Shown one piece after another: positions 34,481 through 45,830 of a stretch of DNA of 60,000 bases. A model generated the notes under the pieces. It ran no database searches. It was not told where the DNA came from and saw nothing but the letters and a program-made list of their open reading frames with translations. Origin of the DNA: Bolinopsis microptera (taxonomy: Eukaryota > Ctenophora > Tentaculata > Lobata > Bolinopsidae); the NCBI RefSeq assembly GCF_026151205.1, contig NC_087076.1, forward strand, positions 19,091,919 to 19,151,918, given 5' to 3'. The position numbers and the translations under genes were made by a program. The first letter of the stretch is position 1. Every line of letters starts with the position of its first letter.

Positions 34481-34766
34481 CGTGTCCTATACCCGCCTAA
34501 ACTATTATTATATCTAATTGATTATCTTAATTACTTCAGCGATTTATCTGTCCGTACACTACCCTTGACAATTCACAATATAACTTAAATCCAAACCATT
34601 CCTTCCATCAAAATGCTGTCATTGTCGTATTAATTACAGTAGTAGTACTTACTAGTAATACAATGCATATAATATTTACTATAAATATAAATATGATATT
34701 ACATTTTATTGAGAACATTTTTTTATAACGAATCCTTTTCAGACTCGGATTCTTAGCCTTTTAACG

Positions 34767-36422
34767 ATGAACCTCTTCAATCGAGGATCAATCCTTCGCT
34801 TCAGATTTCATCGTTTCCATCTGCTATTTCTATGTTTGGTCATTTCAATGACTGTTCTTTACGTTGACAACTTTGCATTAATTGGAGGTACAACTGACTT
34901 TGGACCGATGTCTACTCGGAATATCATGGTTGAACTTCCAAGTGCGCGTCTATTATCTCACAACTCCATTAGTTTGAACCGCAGATTATCAGCACAAAAC
35001 TACCGCTTCTACAAACATAGACTTCGTCTGTGGTACGAAGGGAGGTGTGTCGACGCTACAGACAAGGGCGAGATAATTGTAACGTTCTGTGACCCAGACA
35101 GAGAACAGAGCTTCAGTCTGACATCAGATCACAGACTTGTTTATGAAAGGTTGGGCAGATGTGTTAATTCTGGTGCATCAGAAGAAGGGACAGTGCCTGT
35201 AGCACTCGTTGAGTGTAGTACAGTGGAATCCTACTTCACATTGGATGATATTGGTGGTTCCTTCTTAAAACATATTATCAACGACGAGGTCCTTTGTCTG
35301 ACCCCTATCTCACTAAAAAACCATTCTCAACCCGTTCATAACCCCTGTTTAAATGATCCAGTTAGATTGACTAAATGTGATGAAATTGCCTCACGAATTG
35401 TGCTGATGGAGGAGAAGTTCTTTCAAGAAGACAGAAAATTGTTAAAAGGTGGTGTGATAGATCCGGGAAGTCTGTGTGACTTTAAGGCTTGCAGCTTTAA
35501 CAGGAGAGAACCGGTTGAAACTCTACTCCCAGATCAAGTTAAGAGATGTACCAACTTATCAGATTGTGTGACAGTCGTGACCAAAACCTCCAAACGTCCA
35601 CACCTCATTTTGAGGCTAGCCAAGTCGATAAGAACTAACCTCGGTCATGACTTACCATTTGTTGTTTATGATGACGGCCCTGATGACTTATCTGAAGAAA
35701 CTAGACAAGGAATTGCAGAGTACCCATTGCTAGAGTACATTGTAAGCAACAATAAAGATTTAGGTATTGCGGAAGGACGAGATTTAGCTATTTTACAAGT
35801 GAGAACAAAATATCTATTTTTGATAGATGATGACATGCTTTTAACTCCTCGAACAAATCTCCAAAAGTTGGTAGATGTGCTGGACGAAACAGACACTTCT
35901 GTAGTCTCTGCAAGCTGTACCAACGGTTGTGGGTTTGACGGTTTCTTACAATTCGGTTATTTCCATAAGAAGCAAAGTTCAAAGCGAAGATTAGGGCAGT
36001 TTAAGGGGGCTTGCTCATTCGCGAATCAGACAATCACAGGCTTTCCTGGCTGCGTGAGATGTGACATTACATCGAATATCTTCCTAGCTAGAACAGAGCA
36101 CGTGCTAGATATTGGAGGGTGGGATCCGGAGTTGAAGATCGTAGAGCACAGAGACTTTTATATCAGGCTAAAAGCTGCTGGTCTGAAACTTGTTGTGTGC
36201 AAGGATGTGACTGTGTATCATGGTAGACCTCGTAGAGGTTCCGATAAACAAGGAGGAGAGGATTTTCTTGAGAAGAGGAGGAGAGGAGGCAGTAGGTTCA
36301 AAAGCCTCATCATGAATAGGTGGAATCTACAGGGAGTGTTTGAACGGTCTTTAGAAACTTTTACTCTAAATGTGGCTGGGGATGTTGAGTATTTTATCGC
36401 AGGTGATCCAGGGACCTGCTGA
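34767..36422 (+). CDS. GT12 (B4GALNT-like) glycosyltransferase with ricin-type domain
   Basis: A 551-residue single-exon type II membrane protein. Residues 1-16 are basic and cytosolic, about 17-33 form the signal anchor (FHLLFLCLVISMTVLYV), and the rest is predicted to be in the Golgi lumen. Residues ~85-220 look like a ricin-type beta-trefoil (LRLWYEGRCVDAT, FSLTSDHRLVYERLGRCV). From about 268 the catalytic part starts with CVTVVTKTSKRPHL, then AEGRDLAILQVRTKYLFLID with the metal-binding Asp354-Asp355-Asp356, TGFPGCV, and HRDFYIRLKAAGL. The order 'VTxxTKT..R', 'AxGRNLAxxQVxTKYxxxxDDD', 'GFPGC', 'FFLART' fits the CAZy GT12 beta-1,4-GalNAc-transferases. An acceptor (ttttcag) just before the ATG shows a 5'-UTR intron. 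AATAAA is at 36625. Donor and acceptor substrates cannot be read from sequence. Confidence 0.85.
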   Translation: MNLFNRGSILRFRFHRFHLLFLCLVISMTVLYVDNFALIGGTTDFGPMSTRNIMVELPSARLLSHNSISLNRRLSAQNYRFYKHRLRLWYEGRCVDATDKGEIIVTFCDPDREQSFSLTSDHRLVYERLGRCVNSGASEEGTVPVALVECSTVESYFTLDDIGGSFLKHIINDEVLCLTPISLKNHSQPVHNPCLNDPVRLTKCDEIASRIVLMEEKFFQEDRKLLKGGVIDPGSLCDFKACSFNRREPVETLLPDQVKRCTNLSDCVTVVTKTSKRPHLILRLAKSIRTNLGHDLPFVVYDDGPDDLSEETRQGIAEYPLLEYIVSNNKDLGIAEGRDLAILQVRTKYLFLIDDDMLLTPRTNLQKLVDVLDETDTSVVSASCTNGCGFDGFLQFGYFHKKQSSKRRLGQFKGACSFANQTITGFPGCVRCDITSNIFLARTEHVLDIGGWDPELKIVEHRDFYIRLKAAGLKLVVCKDVTVYHGRPRRGSDKQGGEDFLEKRRRGGSRFKSLIMNRWNLQGVFERSLETFTLNVAGDVEYFIAGDPGTC

Positions 36423-36624
36423 ATTGCACTTTGCAGACAGTAGGCACTGGGAGTCATCAATTTATATTCTTATGTCTTCGTAAAATATCATTTTATTTTC
36501 AGTTTTTTAAATTTATGTTTTAATTTTGAACAGGTAGGTGGAAGAAGAAATCGTTACACTTACAGTTACAATAGAAAAATTCAGCTGAAATATCGATATA
36601 ATTTCTATTGAAATTTATTCAATC

Positions 36625-36630
36625 AATAAA
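36625..36630 (+). terminator. AATAAA polyadenylation signal of the glycosyltransferase
   Basis: AATAAA about 200 bp after the TGA. The convergent methyltransferase gene has its own AATAAA (TTTATT at 36750-36755, minus strand) right after its stop, so the two 3' ends are only about 100 bp apart. Confidence 0.55.
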
Positions 36631-36766
36631 CGCCTTTCCCGAGGCATGTTTATGAAGATTCTGATCTGAAGCTTTTCAAAAACTAAACAAAATATGGTAA
36701 TTATGGCCCGCTAAACCGTTCAATGTTCAAGGAGTAAATTTATGATTTGTTTATTTTAAATCGAAT

Positions 36767-38819
36767 TTAAACCCTTGTGCAGAAGATTTGAGTAGTGTGT
36801 CCTGTCTTCTCGATAGTGGAGTGAGCGATGCTATCGAAAGTGTCTCTCTCCTCTCGGAGACCGTACTTCATGCTCATCATGGCCTTGCCGTATTCTTCGT
36901 CCCCAACTAGAGACCATATAGCGTCTCCAGCTCGGTAGTTTTCTGTGAAACACAGCTCGTAACGCCAGTAGCTGCCGAGGAAAAGTGTTTGTTAGGGTTT
37001 GGAAAAATGTGTTTATTATCTTACAACGTTATAGGACACAGTTGGTACAAATTGTCAATTGTGATGCATGGTTTATTTTTCTTGCTCTAGTTCATACAAA
37101 TTGTAATATTACATGTTTTGAGTGTGCATTGTCCAAAATAATTAATGCTGATTGCTGAAGAATGAAACTCAAAGCTGGTCCAATAAATGCACAAAATTTT
37201 ACAGCAGCCTCCTATATAATAATATAATGTCAAATGTTTTATCACTGACTTGTCTCCCTGCAGAGGTTCGTTATCCTTGGTGAAGGTGAAGTCAGTGAAC
37301 CCGGTCTGCTCGATAAGTCCCTTAAGCACATCAATCTCAGGGGTCCTTGTTTTCAGCATCTCACACGCTTCTGGCATTGCGTTGTTGTACCTGGGTTGAA
37401 GGTTTTTAACAAGTTATATACTCGGGATAGTGGACAGATTTAGTTTTATACTCGCGAAACTGGTACATTGTAGGTTTGCCGGGTACAATGTACAATGTAC
37501 AATGTACAATGTACATGTTGCGGTCTGATCCAACTCTAACTTCATAAACAAAGGCTGACTAGTGACTTGTCTCACCAGACAGCAGAGAGTTGGTCGTGAG
37601 TACAAGTGTTGATGCTGAGCATGCCGCCAGGCTTGAGGATCCTGCCGAACTCCTTAAACAACTCAGTCACGTACTTCAACTTGTCGAACACTCTCAGGTC
37701 TACGATGTGGGGTAGTACCTGTGCAGGGGAAAGGGGCGAGTGTCAGCACTGATTCAGTTATTCACTTAGCTGGTGTTCGAGTGTACCTATTATCAAAGTA
37801 AAGAAACCTCCAATTTGTGCTGTTGTCATGGAAAAGTAAGTTTAAGAGCCTTGTTCTGTCGAGATCTTGGAATATTGTTGCACCAATAATCATAAACTCT
37901 ATGAATTCGCAGTCAACTACTTGCTGACTAGCATGATCAGCTTAGTCACTGATCATAACTTACACACCTGATTGATGAGAACAACATCGAACACGTTATC
38001 CCCAAAAGGCAGATCCTCCAACAAGGACCCAGCTAGAGTGGTGACGTCAGTAGTAACACTCTCATTGCTCCTCACAGCTTTTGCCTTCTTTCTTGCGTGA
38101 TACAGCATGCCCTCGTTGACATCCATTCCGATGTAGGACTTTACTTTGCCACAGTGAGCCAGGGGGATCATGTAGTTGCCTGGCAGGAGAATTGGTTACA
38201 CTTATGTTCTTTGTTACTGTTTTAGTTGGTTACTAGTTATGGCAAATGTGATCACTGAACGGGTTAAGTGTGGTACTGTTATGGAAAGTTACAAGCTGTT
38301 GAGCTGGATCGTAATCTTACAAGCTCTTATTGCTTATGATTTGTTAACCTGTTCCACAGCCCGCATCCAATACAGCACAGTCCTGTGGAATCTTCTCGAT
38401 AATCTGTTCCACACAGACGGGAGTCCTGCCTGATTTGTCGTAAGAGAAACTCGCTTTTAAGTAGTCCTGACGAGGGAGTACAAAATTTACTAACATCTGT
38501 CATCTGTGTCATGAAATTTATATTTTGTTATATTCAACTGCGAAAATGTTCGTAAAAACGGATTTTGACGAATAATTTCACGATGAAAGTTTTCGTAGTT
38601 CTTGGACGTTCAAATCGTCTAAGCCTGAGAAATGAACCATATCATTATTTCAACATTTTTCACCTCGAAGTCTATCTCCTCGTTCTCCACTCGTGACTGA
38701 TCAGCAACTAGACACGTAAGATCAGCAGTGGTCTCCACCCCAACATCTGGGTCCACCATCTTGCTGCTTCCTGCATCCTGGGGCACTGGCACTGAGATCG
38801 TCTGCGACATATTATCCAT
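36767..38819 (-). CDS. Class I SAM-dependent methyltransferase
   Basis: Six minus-strand exons join in frame: 38819-38664, 38466-38349, 38179-37968, 37718-37576, 37390-37250 and 36971-36767, about 324 residues. The Rossmann fold is clear: motif I LDAGCGTGNY (Asp86 onward) after a pre-helix FSYDKSGRTPVCVEQII, acidic loop IGMDVNEGMLYHARKKA, motif IV NVFDVVLINQV, and FGRILKPGGMLSINT. The C-terminal section (WYNNAMPEACEMLK, QTGFTDFTF, SYWRYELCFTENYR, GHTTQIF) matches uncharacterised animal methyltransferases of this class. The acceptor substrate is unknown. There is no signal peptide. The first ATG at 38819 is chosen because no upstream in-frame ATG is joined. It is divergent from the dioxygenase gene. 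Confidence 0.85.
37480..37513 (+). repeat. GTACAAT microsatellite in a methyltransferase intron
   Basis: Four to five tandem copies of a 7-bp unit (GTACAAT) in the intron between the fourth and fifth exons. Confidence 0.85.
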
Positions 38820-39333
38820 TCACACCTAGTTGAAAGCAAGGCAATATATCTGGTTAGGTTTTTAGATGAATTACAGAAAAATAATTTTGACTACTTCAAG
38901 GCTCAAACTGACCGATATGATAACGTATTCTCATTATCTATATTTTATATCAATAAATTTGTACCCTATGACGTCTACAATCTCGACTTTAAAATTATAT
39001 CTTGACTTTAAAGTTATATCAATATCACACTAATCCGTATTCCGGTTTTGAGTTGTCTTTGTGCTAAGAATTTGTATTATAATATAGGTACTTTACGTTA
39101 TAAATAGAGTCGTGTTCTTGAGAGTTTGCACTTTGGCCTTTGCAGCTGCATATCCTGATTTAATTACAGCTGAAAATATACTTACCTTACACTCAAGTTT
39201 CAACTGTGAAGGTTTTCCGCTGAAAGGTTTCTGATTACATTTTTTGTAACTGTTAGCCTGTGCTATTGAACGATAATTGACTGGTTCTACTTGTTTGGTT
39301 TCTGTGAACTTCTTATTGAAGTTCCAATCTATC
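38820..39333. promoter_or_regulatory. Divergent intergenic region of methyltransferase and dioxygenase genes
   Basis: The two start codons face away from each other across 514 bp, which must contain both core promoters unless 5' UTR introns extend them. No convincing TATA box or CpG-rich stretch is visible. The region is AT-rich. Bidirectional control is inferred from arrangement alone. Confidence 0.35.
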
Positions 39334-40962
39334 ATGATCGCTATAGTGTTGAGAAACGTTAGTAAGAGCGCTGCAAAACTTTCTTCTTTTCATTCTCGAA
39401 CCTTCTCGAATATTGGCCCATTAGAAACATCACAAGTGGAGCAATGGAGACACTCGGGTTACACGGTTGTTTCCAATCTCCTGGAAAGGGGTCTTATAGA
39501 GGAATCCGCGCATCTCATGGCAGACCCGAACAGGAAACACAACTGGGACTTCGGTTCTGACGGAGAGTTCGAGTTTCCGACAGGTCACGTGATAGATGAG
39601 ATCACAGTACACGAGCAGCTGATTGGAGCGGTGAAGCAGCTGTTGGGAGAGGAGGAAGTGCTGTTGACTCAGAGCGATGCTTGGTTGAAGGCAGGAAGCA
39701 AGGACAACAATCCTCAGAGTAACAAGAATCAGAGGTTCCACATGGACTACGGCAACCACACTTTCCTACACCCACCAGAGTGGCAACAACCTGAAGCTGT
39801 GGCTGCTATTGTTTATTTATCCGATATAGGTGAATATAATTTTAATTTAGTGTTGCTATCTTGTTTTAATATCTTTTAAAGAATCAAATGACTACAATGT
39901 GAAATTTTCAATTTTGGTCTTTGTCCACAATTATTAAAATACACAATTCCCTTATTCATAGTATTAGTTATCATACATCAGAATTGTGGCGGGGTGGCGA
40001 TCATTACTTCATTAGTATTCTTTGACCAATAAAAACTGAGGATCACAGTGACTTGATATGGTTCACCTCCAGCATCATAATATATTAACGCACTAATTGC
40101 CTTATCTAGAGAAAACAGGAGGGGGCACAGCAGTAGTGGAAAGGACAGGACCAGAAGACCAACTCTACCAACCACCCTACATAAACATGCCCGGACAGGC
40201 CGGCCACCCCTTTATCAACGACAGAGATCACTGTGAGACTTACTTTGCTGAGAACTTCCCTGAAGTTGCAAGGTTTAGAGAGAAGCTATATCAGAGACAG
40301 GTTGGTTCTACTGCAGAGTGATCTTCGTTAGTTTGTGTCGCCGAATATGGTTGAACCAAGTATAAGATTTATCTCAAGCTGCCAACTTTTTATATCAGGA
40401 CCATGGAATTGCCTCGCCAGTCTATGTTTAATATTTGCTCATCCCTATAAACACATTAGGTTATACCCGACTATAGTAAAGGCGACGTATTGTTGTAGAG
40501 ATACGACACATGGCATAGAGGGACCCCAGTTCATCCCAACCAGGTGAATCATGGGGCCGGGGGGATGAGATTTAAATAATACGACTACTCCTTCATAATC
40601 TCGGAGATTGTTTCCGTCTTTTGACGCTTATTTCTTATTATTACATGCTCATGAAACTCCTCAATATGAGTCCATCTTAATTCTTAATAACCCCGTCTCC
40701 CTGGTCTCAGGTCCGCTGTGTCATGAACCTCGCCTGGAAGAAGAAACAGTCTCACTGGTTTGGGGTGTGGAACCCCGGGTGGGCCACTAAGAATTACTAT
40801 GGGGTCTCCGAGAAACTGTTTACTGATATGAGTCCGGTTCAAAGGGCCACGATAGGAGTACCGCTACCTGGACACCAGTATTGGGATAGGAGGAAGTTGG
40901 GGTATCTTCAGGCTCGGTACCCTAGTATTGACATCAAACCTTACCTCGAGAAGCTTGACTAG
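39334..40962 (+). CDS. Phytanoyl-CoA dioxygenase-like (PhyH) gene with in-frame TAG
   Basis: Four exons keep frame: 39334-39829, 40110-40300, 40460-40543 and 40711-40962, about 341 codons. The N-terminus (IVLRNVSKSAAKLSSFHSRT) looks like a mitochondrial presequence. The Fe(II)/2-oxoglutarate core shows H-x-D in RFHMDYGNH (His136, Asp138), GGGTAVVERTGPED, and the distal histidine in YDTWHRGTPV (His248). The last exon has MNLAWKKKQSHWFGVWNPGW and GVPLPGHQYW, typical of one PhyH subgroup. Codon 242, TAG at 40496-40498 in LL-TAG-RYDTWH, is a stop where an aromatic residue would be expected. All splice sites and the rest of the frame are intact. It is either a null allele, a very young pseudogene, a sequence error, or a recoded codon. 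A truncated product would lack His248. Confidence 0.75.
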
Positions 40963-41300
40963 GGTTGAAATTTGTTTAGCTTGTACTTACTGGTCATTAA
41001 TTTGTGGGGGCTACAATTTTTTGTTAATGTTATTCTGAAAAATATATTTGTTCGGTTTAAGTGATTGGTCATCGGCGCAAAAAGTGAACTGAAGGGTTTA
41101 TTACCATCAAGGTCTACCTAACTACAAAATAAGATTTTAAATATAAGTGATCTTGCTATGACTTGTGAAAGTTACAAACACAACTAAGTCTAAAGGTGCG
41201 TACAAGGAAAAGCTCTTACCTACTGGGCTGAGATTCCTTGCAAACAAAACATTGTCGTCATTAAAAGTCTTCAGAGGTCGGCAAATTTGAATATATTAAA

Positions 41301-43576
41301 ATAGAATAAAGCTGAAACTTTTGCCGGTGATGCCTCGCAATATTGTCAAGGCAGGCAATGCTATCATCAGGAGGTGCTTCACCTTTCCTGCCTCATTGCT
41401 TTCATTTATCTCAATAGAGAAAATGTACCGTGTAAACAAACATGTGAGGAATCTTGGGGTTGGACGTAACAGGAAAATTTCAGGAAATGATAAAGAGGGG
41501 AATCGAATGAAGTAGGGACTTCCTCACACTTGAAGTAGGGACTTCCTAACACTTTTCCTGCTTAAGTGCTTTATCGCGACTATAATATGGCTGAAACCGA
41601 GATTGATATGATTCAGAGTAGAGAAAAAGTACTGTAATGTATAAGTATTAAGTATTGTTAAGACTCTGATGTATAAGTTAGTAAAATACTAGATAACATG
41701 ATGATCCTTGACTGGAGTATTTGATTTGCTTCCTCTAAGGACTAATTAAGGGGGCATACACCAAAACAGTGGTTTGTGCCGTCCAGACCAAATGACCTCA
41801 TATGCAGTTCAGTGACCTTCTAGCGCACCGTTTCCACACCAAAAAAAATCATTTTGAGAATACCCATTTTTGTAATCGAGCATTTCCTGGTTAAGAGTGC
41901 AATTTTCGAAAAAAATTATTTTGTGGTTGAGACGCTATAAGTTAATCATTTCTTGCGGTATCGGATTGAAATTTTGCTCGCCGTTTGTTCACATCTATGT
42001 CAAGGTGTGTGTAAAATCTTGATATCGTATCTAAAAAGGCTGGTGTGTTATGAATTTTTAAAGTCAAAAAGCTAAAATTGTCCTTTTCAGGCTTATTTTA
42101 ACAAAAAGTCAGTCAGGGAAGATCGGATTATTTGATGCTTGACATCAAATTATTCTCTGAATTCTGGCGCAGTTTTTGATGCCCTCAAAAATGTTTTTAC
42201 TCATTCACCTTCTGATCTATTGGACCTCAAAGCCAAACAACAAATTTAGGCACATTTTTCGGTTTTAATATTTACCGATTTTTCTAAAATTTTGATAGGA
42301 ATGTGCTAGTGACTTTTTGAAGGGTGCAAAATAACCGCAACTAGCACATTTATATATGAGTTATGAACAACAAAACACCCTTAAATGCTTCTCTTTGAAG
42401 TTATGGGAGAAAATGTGATTTTTTATCTGCAAAGCCAATAGAATAAAGCTGAAACTTTTGCCGGTGATGCCTCGCAATATTGTCAAGGCAGGCAATGCTA
42501 TCATCAGGAGGTGCTTCACCTTTCCTGCCTCATTGCTTTCATTTATCTCAATAGAGAAAATGTACCGTGTAACCAAACATGTGAGGAATCTTGGGGTTGG
42601 ACGTAACAGGAAAATTTCAGGAAATGATAAAGAGGGGAATCGAATGAAGTAGGGACTTCCTCACACTTGAAGTAGGGACTTCCTAACACTTTTCCTGCTT
42701 AAGTGCTTTATCGCGACTATAATATGGCTGAAACCGAGATTGATATGATTCAGAGTAGAGAAAAAGTACTGTAATGTATAAGTATTAAGTATTGTTAAGA
42801 CTCTGATGTATAAGTTAGTAAAATACTAGATAACATGATGATCCTTGACTGGGGTATTGGATTTGCTTCCTCTAAGGACTAATTAAGGGGGCATACACCA
42901 AAACAGTGGTTTGTGCCGTCCAGACCAAATGACCTCATATGCAGTTCAGTGACCTTCTAGCGCACCAAAAAAAATCGTTTTGAGAATACCCATTTTTGTA
43001 ATCGAGCATTTTCTGGTTAGAGTGGAATTTTCGGAAAAACACAATTTGTTTCATGGAGAGGCTATAAGTTAATCATTTCTTGCGGTATCGGGTTGAAATT
43101 TTGCTCGCCGTCTATTCACATCTATTTCAAGGTGTGTGTAAAATCTTGATATCGTATCTAAAAAGCCTGGTGTGTTATAATTTTTTAAAATTAAAAAAAG
43201 TCAAAAAGTTGAAATTGTCCTTTTCAGACTTATTTTAACCAAAAAGTCAGTCAGGGAAAATCGGATTGATTTGATGGTTGACATGAACTTGTTCTCTGAA
43301 TTCTGGCGCAGTTTTTTATGCCCTCTAAAATGTTTTTCCTCATTTGTCTTCAGATCTATTGGACTTCAAAGCCAAACAACAAATTTAGGCACATTTTTCG
43401 TTTTTCATATTTACTGATTTTTCTAAAATTTTGATAGGAATGTGCTAGTGACTTTTTGAAGGGCGCAAAATAACTGCAACTAGCACATTTATATATGAGT
43501 TATGAACAACAAAACACCCTAAAATGCTTCCCTTTGAAGTTATGGGAGAAATTGTGATTTTTTGGCTTTGCAGATA
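41301..43576 (+). repeat. Tandem duplication, two ~1.14-kb units
   Basis: 41301-42437 and 42438 to about 43570 are direct copies, 1137 bp apart, with roughly 95% identity by eye. Both start ATAGAATAAAGCTGAAAC and contain the same short ORF (PRNIVKAGNAIIRRCF) and the GGGACTTCCTCACACTTG block. No protein family is recognised. The short ORFs are conserved only because the DNA was copied. At the right edge of each unit the same 16 bp occurs in opposite orientation. Confidence 0.9.
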
Positions 43577-43657
43577 ACTTATAGCCTCTCCACGACCGTC
43601 ATCCTCTTTGCTCAATTTTTACATTTAGACTCATCAGAAGTCATTTAGCAGAAGTCA

Positions 43658-43910
<253 letters not shown>

Positions 43911-44382
43911 GAGTAATTTCTGAACGGCTTGATCAAGAAAACGGCAAGAGTTACAGGGTTGGTTTTTTCGGTATGCCAAATGATTAACGTTTTTTAAATC
44001 AGCCGGTGGTAAGTGGTTTAATTGATGGTTTTTGTACTGTTAATGTGATATTAAAGTAGCTCACTTTTTGTCACTCTCGTCTCTCACACTTTCTCTCTTT
44101 CTCACTCTCTCTCTCCATTTACAGCTCCCCTAAAGCCCTAATTACTGCTTTGTACAGAATTATGTATGTGTAATTTGGCAGTGGAGCCTTATTAATAACT
44201 AGTGTAACCTGTGCCTTATGCCTACGGCCGGGACTTTACTATCGCAGTTGAAATGCAAAAGTATAAACCTGCCTATTAGTATTATATTCGAAAACACGCA
44301 TTACATTTTCGTAGTTAAAACGGTGCGAAAGTATGAACTCGCTCATTCCAAACAGACCACAATTTGATTCTGAGTGCCCCTC

Positions 44383-44692
44383 AATGCTTGATAACTTCGT
44401 TATTTCTAATCAAAATCCGTTTCACGTCATTTTTCAGATCATATGCAACATTTAATAATCTACCGTCTCTGAAAAAATCAGGCGTCCAGCATGTTCAGAA
44501 AAAACAATATAGGTGTTTTAATTTTGAATGGGCGTGGTCTAAAATATTCGAATTTTAAAATTTTGACGACGGAATCCTCGAACCAGAAGGTACAGTATGC
44601 TATCTGCAAAGCAACACCTCTCAAATATAAAACACGGCGGAGCTATTAAGGCCAACGTACAACGTATGTCCAGTGACTTTTGGCCCACCCTG
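44383..44692 (+). mobile_element. Third, truncated copy of the Tc1/mariner-type element
   Basis: Matches the 3' half of the element at 1-596 from AATGCTTGATAACTTCG to the terminal CCACCCTG. The 5' half is absent. The flanking TA has become CA. Confidence 0.75.
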
Positions 44693-45305
44693 CAGTAGTA
44701 ATACTTGATACTGATAAATAATGCACATAAATGACCACGAACTACTACAAAATTTGCAAAAAAAACCTGGTCATTAATGTCAGTATTATAGAATTTGCTG
44801 AAATATACATATTATACATTAAATTTAATGCACATTAATGCCCATTTATGCCCATTAATGCACATTAATGACCGTTTTACCCCCCCCGTCTGTTCCCTTT
44901 TCGTGTCTAAAGTATACCGAGCACCTAAGGTGTTAGGACATGTGCGGCGACAGTACTGGGAAATACAGTACATGTATTAATATAGTGGAGCGATTTAGAA
45001 TTGGAGATCTCTGAAGCTGATATGGGAGAGGGGGGGGGGGGGGGGGGGGAGGGGGCGTACTGCTCTCAATTTACCGAATGTTCTAGAACACTGGAAATGT
45101 GATTTTAACCAAACAGTTTATCCCTTTCCAAGTTGTCCACGTCAGTAACGCTTCGAACTCCTTGTTACCCTAGTCACTTGACACATTTCTCGTACTAAAC
45201 AAAGTTAACCCCAACAGTCACGAGTAAAAACACACTTCATCACATAAAGAAGGTATTGATACAAATAAGGAAACCTGGTAAAAGTGCGTTGTCATGGTAA
45301 CTAAC

Positions 45306-45374
45306 CTAGTATAGCTTCTAAATCGCGCTTTGCATGTTTCGTCCTGAGAGAGCTCTCCCGTGACCTGGTGATAC
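45306..45374 (-). other. Isolated candidate exon
   Basis: A 69-bp minus-strand segment with an acceptor (ttttttccccag) and a donor (CTAG|gttagt) encodes YHQVTGELSQDETCKARFRS. The peptide looks non-random but no partner exon was found nearby and no family is recognised. Otherwise 44700-45490 holds only a poly-G tract (45031-45055), short CACATTAATG repeats and no gene. Confidence 0.2.
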
Positions 45375-45395
45375 CTGGGGAAAAAAAGTACTAAA

Positions 45396-45494
45396 GTTAC
45401 TATCGTCATTATTATTACTAAATTATATAGTTACTATCGTCATTATTATTACTAAATATAGTTACTATCGTCATTATTATTACTAAATATAGTT
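45396..45494 (+). repeat. ~32-bp tandem repeat, three copies
   Basis: TAGTTACTATCGTCATTATT plus ATTACTAAA-type units repeat three times directly before the LINE fragment, and once more near 45635. Confidence 0.85.
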
Positions 45495-45620
45495 ACGGAC
45501 GTCCTACTTGAAGACACTGGAATGGAACCTGACCAGCTGCGTTTACTCATGTGTGATAGGGATAAATGGAGAGAAGCGTTGACACGAAACTCGTTCCAGA
45601 TTTCATCTGGATCGACCTAG
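45495..45620 (+). pseudogene. LINE polymerase C-terminal tip
   Basis: Translation gives TDVLLEDTGMEPDQLRLLM, CDRDKWREAL and a stop TAG at 45618-45620. The pattern 'L-x-x-D-x-G-x(4)-L-x-x-x-M-x-D-R-x-x-W-R' is the extreme C-terminus of the same LINE class as the relic at 18150-18885, with only this tip preserved. Confidence 0.65.
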
Positions 45621-45830
45621 GCAGGCAGGTAGGCATCGTCATTATTATTACTAATTAATATAGTTACTAAATTTTACTTAATTTTACCATAGAGTTGAGT
45701 TACTATAGTTACTATAGTTAACATGGTTACTACAGTTAACATGGTTACTACAGCAATAGTTACCATGGTTACTGCAGCTACATTCTCAGAAGGAGGGTAT
45801 GTGCTACGAGAGTTGTATTATGATTACATT

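Noticed and set aside
41321-42652. Two near-identical 64-codon ORFs as a duplicated gene
   Set aside because: They lie at the same place in both tandem units. Conservation reflects the DNA duplication, and the rest of the unit is non-coding.
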